Of a stretch of 64,000 bases of DNA, positions 59,730-64,000 are shown piece after piece. The stretch's first letter is position 1, and each line of letters begins with the position of its first letter. The DNA is from Maricaulis maris (GTDB lineage Bacteria > Pseudomonadota > Alphaproteobacteria > Caulobacterales > Maricaulaceae): positions 246,158-310,157 of the forward strand of contig NZ_RBIM01000003.1 in the NCBI RefSeq assembly GCF_003634045.1. Reading direction: 5' to 3'. Made by a program: the position numbers and the translations under genes. The notes below the pieces were generated by a model. That model was not told where the DNA came from. It searched no databases and was given only the letters and a program-made list of their open reading frames with translations.

Positions 59730-59887
59730 AACAATGACGAGAAGCCCGTTTTTCATGGATATGCAGGCCAATCGAAGTATTCAAATATGCGAAATTCAAG
59801 AACAGACGCGGAACATTAAGTTAATTTCCACAGGCTCGATCCGCATCAACCCACGAATTCCCATGGTTTCCCGATTTTTGTGGATTT

Positions 59888-59905
59888 GTTCCGATCCGGA
59901 AAAAG
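59888..59905. repeat. Direct repeat copy 1 near rnpB end
   Basis: GTTCCGATCCGGAAAAAG; matches 59959-59976 at 16 of 18 positions. The inner TTCCG-N3-CGGAA is a perfect palindrome in this copy only. The second copy overlaps the rnpB terminator T-run. Confidence 0.4.
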
Positions 59906-59958
59906 ACGCATGAAGCAACCGTTCCGGGCGCCGCCAGGCGTCCCGGTTTGGCGGGTCT

Positions 59959-59976
59959 GTTCCGATTGGGAAAAAG
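59959..59976. repeat. Direct repeat copy 2 near rnpB end
   Basis: GTTCCGATTGGGAAAAAG, immediately beyond the rnpB 3' end, so its A-run is the T-run of the terminator on the minus strand. Confidence 0.4.
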
Positions 59977-59977
59977 T

Positions 59978-60364
59978 GATCAGGCGGCCTGTAAGCCGGG
60001 TCCTGTCCCCCGGACGAGCCGGGGCGACGGTCATTCATCTGCGATCGTGCTTGCGCACGACCTGGTGCGACCTACCCGGACAGCATGCGGAGGCGCACGT
60101 GCAGCCGAAGCTGCGGCCTGTCCCTATTCGGTCTTGCTCCAGGTGGGGCTTGCCTAGCCCCCTTCCTTGCGGTCGGGGCGGTGCGCTCTTACCGCACCGT
60201 TTCACCCTTGCCCGGCCCGAAGGCCCGGCGGTCTGTTCTCTGCTGCGCTTTCCCTGGGGTCACCCCCGCCGGGAGTTACCCGGCACCTTGCCTCCGTGGA
60301 GCCCGGACTTTCCTCGACAACACCGTTTCCGGCCTTGTTGCCGCGACCGCCCAGCCACCTGATC
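59978..60364 (-). ncRNA. rnpB: RNase P RNA, class A
   Basis: Catalytic RNA that matures tRNA 5' ends. On the minus strand the 5' GATCAGGTGG and 3' CCGCCTGATC pair to form P1 (about 10 bp). Conserved elements are visible in order: GAGGAAAGTCCGGGCTCC, the CAGGGAAAGCGCAGCAGAGA-like J11/12 region, GGGTGAAACGGTGCGG, GCAAGCCCCACC, and AGATGAATGACCG near the 3' end, the last typical of the 3' universal region. A T-run (ACTTTTTC) follows P1. Ends are estimated from P1. Confidence 0.95.
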
Positions 60365-60370
60365 GCGGTC

Positions 60371-60399
60371 TAGATCGGTCAGACCGGGCCGAGCGTCAA
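60371..60399 (-). promoter_or_regulatory. rnpB promoter overlapping the ampD stop
   Basis: On the minus strand TTGACG (60399-60394), a 17-base spacer and GATCTA (60376-60371), with initiation expected close to the P1 start. The TTGACG contains the TGA stop of the upstream amidase gene, so the promoter is built into the gene end. Confidence 0.5.
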
Positions 60400-61088
60400 G
60401 AGCGCCCGGCCAGCGCCGCGATGAGCCCGCGGGTTTCCCGGTCCGCCACACCATTCACCAGCGCCGGGCGCCAGCGTCGCTGGAAGGCCTCGATGACCGC
60501 ATCCAGACCCGGCTCGAGCCCGTACCCAATCCGCTCGAGACCGGCGGCAATATCGTCCACCGGCTCACCCGCCGGCGGTGTCGCACGGGCACAGCCCGCC
60601 GCGACCAGCAAACCCCAGGGGAAATGCTCGCCCGGATCCTGCTTGCGGCCCGGCGCCACATCGGAATGGCCGATCACGCACTCCGGGCCGAGGCCATGCC
60701 GGGCCATCACATCCTTCAGAAGCCGGATCAAGCGGTCGATCTGGATCGTCGGATAGGCCGGCAAAGCAAAATCATGCCCGCCATTGACGATCTCGATCCC
60801 GATCGAGGCCGAATTCACATCGCCTTCGCCCTGCCAGCTGGCGACACCGGCATGCCAAGCGCGCTTGTCCTCGCCGACCAGTTGCAGAATGCCGCCATCC
60901 TCGCGGATGACATAATGAGCGCTGACCTGCGCCGCGCGGTCACACAAGCGCTCGATCGCGACCGCCCCGTTCTCCATGCCGGTATAGTGCAGCACGATCA
61001 GGCGGATCGCCGTCTTGCGATCATTGAAGTTCGGCGACGGCGCCGCCCTCACATCAAGGCCGACATCCGGGCTTATATCGGAAATCAA
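60396..61088 (-). CDS. AmpD-like N-acetylmuramoyl-L-alanine amidase
   Basis: 230 residues from TTG 61088, which overlaps the EamA stop (TTGA) and has GGGAGA just upstream. Amidase_2 fold: IRLIVLHYTGMENG with the first zinc His, SAHYVIREDGGI and WHAGVASWQGEGDVN with the second His, IGIEIVNGGHDF, and VIGHSDVAPGRKQDPG with the third zinc ligand. No signal peptide, so cytoplasmic AmpD-type recycling of anhydro-muropeptides is likely, rather than the periplasmic AmiD form. Confidence 0.9.
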   Translation of the reverse strand: MISDISPDVGLDVRAAPSPNFNDRKTAIRLIVLHYTGMENGAVAIERLCDRAAQVSAHYVIREDGGILQLVGEDKRAWHAGVASWQGEGDVNSASIGIEIVNGGHDFALPAYPTIQIDRLIRLLKDVMARHGLGPECVIGHSDVAPGRKQDPGEHFPWGLLVAAGCARATPPAGEPVDDIAAGLERIGYGLEPGLDAVIEAFQRRWRPALVNGVADRETRGLIAALAGRS

Positions 61089-62011
61089 AGGGTCTTCTCC
61101 CGCGCCAGCGCCGCGGCTGGCAGTTTCTTGTTCTGACGCAGGGCAATGATCCCGACACCGGCCAAGGTCAGGGCGCCGCCCACGAACAAGCGCCAACCCG
61201 TCGGATCGCCAGTCAGCAAGATGCCCGACACCACACCGACCAGCGGCGCCAGCAGGGTGATCGGCGCGATCAGGGTCGCATCATAACGCTGCAGCAGATT
61301 GTAGAACACGCCATGGCCAAAGATATTGACCAGCACGACCGTGACCAGAAGCGCCAGACCAAAGGCCCAGCCACCGTCGAGCACGCTGGCAATCTGGTTC
61401 TGCTCGAAGGTCAGCGACAAGAGCAGGAGTGGCGGCCAGGACAACAAGCCGATCCAGGCCTGCATGCGGATCGAATCCATCGGCAGGCGTTTGACCAGGA
61501 TCATGCCCATCGCCGCAACGAAGGCCGAGCCGACGCCCAGCAACATGCCGATCGACATGTCCAGCGCCGCCGGATTGGCGATCACCAGCATCACCCCGGC
61601 AAAGGCCAGCATCATGCCGGCAATGCGCGGCAGGCCGACCGTCTCTTTCAGGAAAATGACCGACAGGATGGTCGCGAAGGGCACGCCCATCTGCACCGCG
61701 ATGGCCATGCCCGACGGCGTCGCCCAGCGCATGCCCATAAACAGCAGGCCGTATTGCAGCGCGCCCATGCACAGCGCCACACCGATCATCGTCTTGATGT
61801 CGGTCGGCCGCGGACGCAGCCATGGGGCCAGGAAGGCGTAGAGCATCGCAAAGCGCAAAAAGGCAAAGAAGATCGGCGGCACGCCGTCAAAGCCGGGCAC
61901 CCAGCCCGGCGCACCGGTCACCGCGAATTTTGCCACCACGAAGTTGAAACCCCAGACGACACAAACCGCGACGAGGAGAAGAAAATCCTTGAGACGCATG
62001 CCCCCAGTCAT
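61085..62011 (-). CDS. EamA/DMT-family transporter
   Basis: 308 residues; ATG 62011 chosen (GGAG just upstream; ATG 61999 also possible). Ten hydrophobic helices in two five-helix EamA repeats: the first begins LLLVAVCVVWGFNFVVAKFA, the second about half-way at MLLGVGSAFVAAMGMI. Likely an exporter of amino acids or other small metabolites (drug/metabolite transporter superfamily, RhaT/YdcZ-like). The TGA stop overlaps the amidase start, so the pair is coupled. Confidence 0.9.
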   Translation of the reverse strand: MTGGMRLKDFLLLVAVCVVWGFNFVVAKFAVTGAPGWVPGFDGVPPIFFAFLRFAMLYAFLAPWLRPRPTDIKTMIGVALCMGALQYGLLFMGMRWATPSGMAIAVQMGVPFATILSVIFLKETVGLPRIAGMMLAFAGVMLVIANPAALDMSIGMLLGVGSAFVAAMGMILVKRLPMDSIRMQAWIGLLSWPPLLLLSLTFEQNQIASVLDGGWAFGLALLVTVVLVNIFGHGVFYNLLQRYDATLIAPITLLAPLVGVVSGILLTGDPTGWRLFVGGALTLAGVGIIALRQNKKLPAAALAREKTL

Positions 62012-62039
62012 GGACTCCGACACCATCGGCAGCAAGTGC

Positions 62040-63275
62040 TTATTGCGAATGGTGGAAATGCGCGTCGAGAAATTCCAGGAAAGCGTCCCAGTCCGAGGGT
62101 TGCACCCCGTGCAGCCCGCGGCGCATGAAAGCGGCGATATCAGCGCCCGGCTCAAAACCGCCCAGGCGTGATTGTCGCAGCCCGTCCGAGCCATAGAGTT
62201 GATAGACAGGGCTGGCCGCCTGCGCCGCCCGGAAACTGCCCTGCGGGTCGGACCAAGCATCGCGCCAACCGCCACTGATCAGCAAGGGACGCGGCGCCAT
62301 CAGGGCAATCAGCTGGTGCTGGTCGACGGGAATGGCCGCTTCATTGCCGGCATAACCGGCGTAGGTCTCGTTGAACCAATACGGATAGGTTTCGGTGATC
62401 TGGGCGACACTCTCGCCGGCATGACTGCGGGTCAGCGTCGTACCACCGGTTCCGCCCTGATGCGCCAAGACCAGGTCGATCCGCGGATCAAAGGCTGCCG
62501 CAACAAGCGCCGATTTGGCGTTGCGCGAATGCCCCCACACCGCCATCCGTTCCGGGTCAAAGCGCGGATCGCTTTCCAGCGCATCAATGGCGCGGGCGTA
62601 ACCCCAGGCCCAGGCGATGATGGCACCGCTTTCGCGCCCCGGCATCAACGCGTCCAGCGCCGGCGCCGCGCCGGCCGGATTGTCCGGCACGATCTCACCG
62701 GGATGCTGGAAGGCAAGTGCATAGCCGCGATCGAGGATCTGTTCGAACGGTGGCGAGGCGATGTAGCGCCCGAAGATCATGGACATGAGCTGGTTTTGCC
62801 ATCCCCCACCCGAACCACACTCACGGGCCGACGGATTGGTGGGCGCCGACAGGTCGGTCCGACCGCCAAAAGCCGTGCGGGTGCCACAGAAAGTCTGCAT
62901 CACAACGACCGGGACGGGTTCGCTGGCCGCTAACGGCAGCACCACGACGAGGCGGGTCTGCAGCGAACCCATCGCGACATCCCATTCCTCGATCCGGCCC
63001 CGGCCGCCAAAGGCGTCGACCTCGATCTCGCGGCGCTCAGTCACATGGACCGGCGCGTCGCCCGGCCAGGCGCCGTAAACCTCGGCCTCGAAACGGGCCA
63101 GCAGGTCGTCCCGCCCCGCCTCCCAGCCTTCGCGCGTCAGGTCATCGGATTGCAGGGCTGGGACAGCCGGCGGGCCCGCCGTCTCCGGCGACACCCGTGG
63201 CAGGACCATCGACACACAGCCGACCAGCATCAACGGCAGGGTGATGCCGACAAGGAACAGGAACGCACGGATCAT
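62040..63275 (-). CDS. CE15-like alpha/beta-hydrolase lipoprotein
   Basis: 411 residues. Lipobox LVGC (Cys20). Resembles glucuronoyl methylesterases (CE15): RARFEAEVYG-like start, MQTFCGTRTAF, and the nucleophile motif WGHSRNAKSAL, which is the GCSRxGK motif with His in place of Cys and Ala for Gly. The late HQLIALMAPRPLLISGG holds the acid region and the LYGSDGL-RQS end the region before the His. The function is probably ester cleavage on a sugar or glycan; true CE15 activity is uncertain. Confidence 0.82.
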   Translation of the reverse strand: MIRAFLFLVGITLPLMLVGCVSMVLPRVSPETAGPPAVPALQSDDLTREGWEAGRDDLLARFEAEVYGAWPGDAPVHVTERREIEVDAFGGRGRIEEWDVAMGSLQTRLVVVLPLAASEPVPVVVMQTFCGTRTAFGGRTDLSAPTNPSARECGSGGGWQNQLMSMIFGRYIASPPFEQILDRGYALAFQHPGEIVPDNPAGAAPALDALMPGRESGAIIAWAWGYARAIDALESDPRFDPERMAVWGHSRNAKSALVAAAFDPRIDLVLAHQGGTGGTTLTRSHAGESVAQITETYPYWFNETYAGYAGNEAAIPVDQHQLIALMAPRPLLISGGWRDAWSDPQGSFRAAQAASPVYQLYGSDGLRQSRLGGFEPGADIAAFMRRGLHGVQPSDWDAFLEFLDAHFHHSQ

Positions 63276-63376
63276 GAGGCAGGCCGGATGGTCAGAAGGA
63301 GCATCATCAAAGCCTAGCCGCAGCCGACGCCCGACCCAATCACAATCGTGTGTGGAAACCGGGCTTTATCCGGTCG

Positions 63377-63697
63377 TCAGCGCGAGCTCGGGCCGACGCC
63401 ATCGACGGTCCAGCCTTCCGGACCGCGCGTGGCGACCAAGATTTCAGGACCGCTGGAGCGTGCCTGCGACGTGCGGGCCGAGGCCCGGCCACCGCGCAGC
63501 TTGCGCCAGACCCAGAAACCCGCCGCGGCAAGCACGGCAATACCGGCCACCACGAGGAAGGCGGCCGTCAGCATGGCAGCAAGGAAGATCACAAGTCCGA
63601 CGACGGCAAGCGCGATGAGGGCCGCGAGAATATCGCGTACCACCCGGCCGGCGCGTCCGGAGAAACCTGATGCGAATGTATGTCGAGCGTCCGTCAT
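63377..63697 (-). CDS. Small two-helix membrane protein, unknown
   Basis: 106 residues from ATG 63697 (AGAGG five bases upstream). Two membrane helices (about 22-40 and 44-64), then a short Arg/Gly/Ser tail (RKLRGGRASARTSQAR) and a C-terminal segment PEGWTVDGVGP. Family not recognised. 58 bases separate it from the J-domain gene upstream. Confidence 0.7.
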   Translation of the reverse strand: MTDARHTFASGFSGRAGRVVRDILAALIALAVVGLVIFLAAMLTAAFLVVAGIAVLAAAGFWVWRKLRGGRASARTSQARSSGPEILVATRGPEGWTVDGVGPSSR

Positions 63698-63755
63698 GAA
63701 CCTCTTTCCGTGTTCGCCCCCGCTTCCCACCATGTTGGCATCAATGGGCCAAAGG

Positions 63756-64000
63756 TCAATTGGTGAGCGGTGTGACCAAACCACGCTGCGCCAGGATCTC
63801 GCCGTAAGCCGCGTTGATGGCTGCCATTTTTTCATCGGCCAGACGCTGGATTTCGAGCGGTGCGCCGCGCGCGATCAACCGGTCCGGGTGATTCTGCGAG
63901 GCAATACGGCGATAGGCCGTGCGCAGATCAAGGTCGGAGATGCCGGCCTCGATGCCCAGGATCACATAGGGGTCCTTGTCGTCCGGCTCGACATGGCCGG
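63756..64000 (-). CDS. DnaJ-domain protein (5' end off window)
   Basis: Only the C-terminal part is in the window. The J-domain DPYVILGIEAGISDLDLRTAY with the HPD motif in SQNHPDRLIARG and the last helix MAAINAAYGEILAQRG matches the C-terminal J-domain of DjlA-type proteins, where it follows a TerB domain. It stimulates Hsp70 (DnaK). The N-terminal TerB part cannot be seen here. Confidence 0.9.
   Translation of the reverse strand, partial: GHVEPDDKDPYVILGIEAGISDLDLRTAYRRIASQNHPDRLIARGAPLEIQRLADEKMAAINAAYGEILAQRGLVTPLTN

Larger units (their letters stand above)
59658..59977. other. Promoter region between rnpB and mraZ
   Basis: 320 bases with no gene. It holds four in-phase TGG boxes (59695-59729), an AT-rich stretch (59740-59830) that probably includes the mraZ promoter on the minus strand, and the two copies of an 18-base direct repeat at 59888 and 59959. 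I cannot assign -10/-35 confidently. Confidence 0.5.

Overview
The window is high-GC chromosomal DNA from an alphaproteobacterium, most likely of the Caulobacterales/Maricaulales kind (Maricaulis-like). The evidence is a circularly permuted tmRNA gene encoding the tag ANDNFAEEVALAA, an alphaproteobacterial SspB adaptor beside it, a TTAA-N7-TTAA (CtrA-type) box in front of ftsZ, DUF4169/ribbon-helix-helix genes near fumC, and a division cluster ending in ftsZ-lpxC-bamD-recN-ligA. Species identity is inference from gene content. There is no prophage, CRISPR array, insertion sequence or conjugative element; the only repeats are short intergenic palindromic elements.

Positions 1-6.2 kb: a secreted CocE-type hydrolase (running off the left edge) is divergent from two adjacent membrane-anchored LytTR regulators and a TonB-dependent receptor, which look like one regulated uptake locus. 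6.3-9.0 kb, minus strand: thymidine kinase, a small membrane protein and a soluble two-PAS chemotaxis receptor. 9.4-12.1 kb: permuted ssrA, then sspB, a hotdog thioesterase and an MFS transporter with 4-base overlaps. 12.1-21 kb: housekeeping and hypothetical genes (two paralogous secreted proteins, a RusA-like resolvase, fumC, a DUF4169 protein, a Tag-like glycosylase, a GH19 lysozyme-like enzyme, a ribbon-helix-helix protein, an ArsR/AHSA1 pair, a ClC channel). 21.4-33.7 kb: UvrD/PcrA helicase, a YccF membrane protein, an esterase, PrmA, a serine hydrolase beside a third LytTR regulator, a 53-residue ORF, an Xaa-Pro aminopeptidase and a hybrid histidine kinase.

33.7-59.7 kb is one long minus-strand run, read in the order mraZ-rsmH-ftsL-ftsI-murE-murF-mraY-murD-ftsW-murG-murC-murB-(unknown)-ddl-ftsQ-ftsA-(SpoIIAA-like)-ftsZ-lpxC-bamD-recN-ligA. 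It makes the peptidoglycan precursor and the divisome, then lipid A and outer-membrane assembly proteins, then DNA repair proteins. Most junctions overlap by 1-13 bases. The exceptions are a 175-bp palindromic repeat between murC and murB, two uncharacterised genes, and the ftsZ promoter region. Upstream of mraZ are four TGG-boxes on a 10-bp period, a likely MraZ autoregulatory site.

59.9-64 kb, minus strand: RNase P RNA, an AmpD-like amidase coupled to an EamA transporter, a CE15-like lipoprotein esterase, a small membrane protein and the J-domain end of a DjlA-type protein cut by the right edge.

The strongest leads for something undescribed are the SpoIIAA-like gene between ftsA and ftsZ, the unknown gene between murB and ddl, the paired secreted-protein family, and the LytTR/TonB/CocE locus. 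I saw nothing that clearly qualifies as a novel multi-gene defence or metabolic system.
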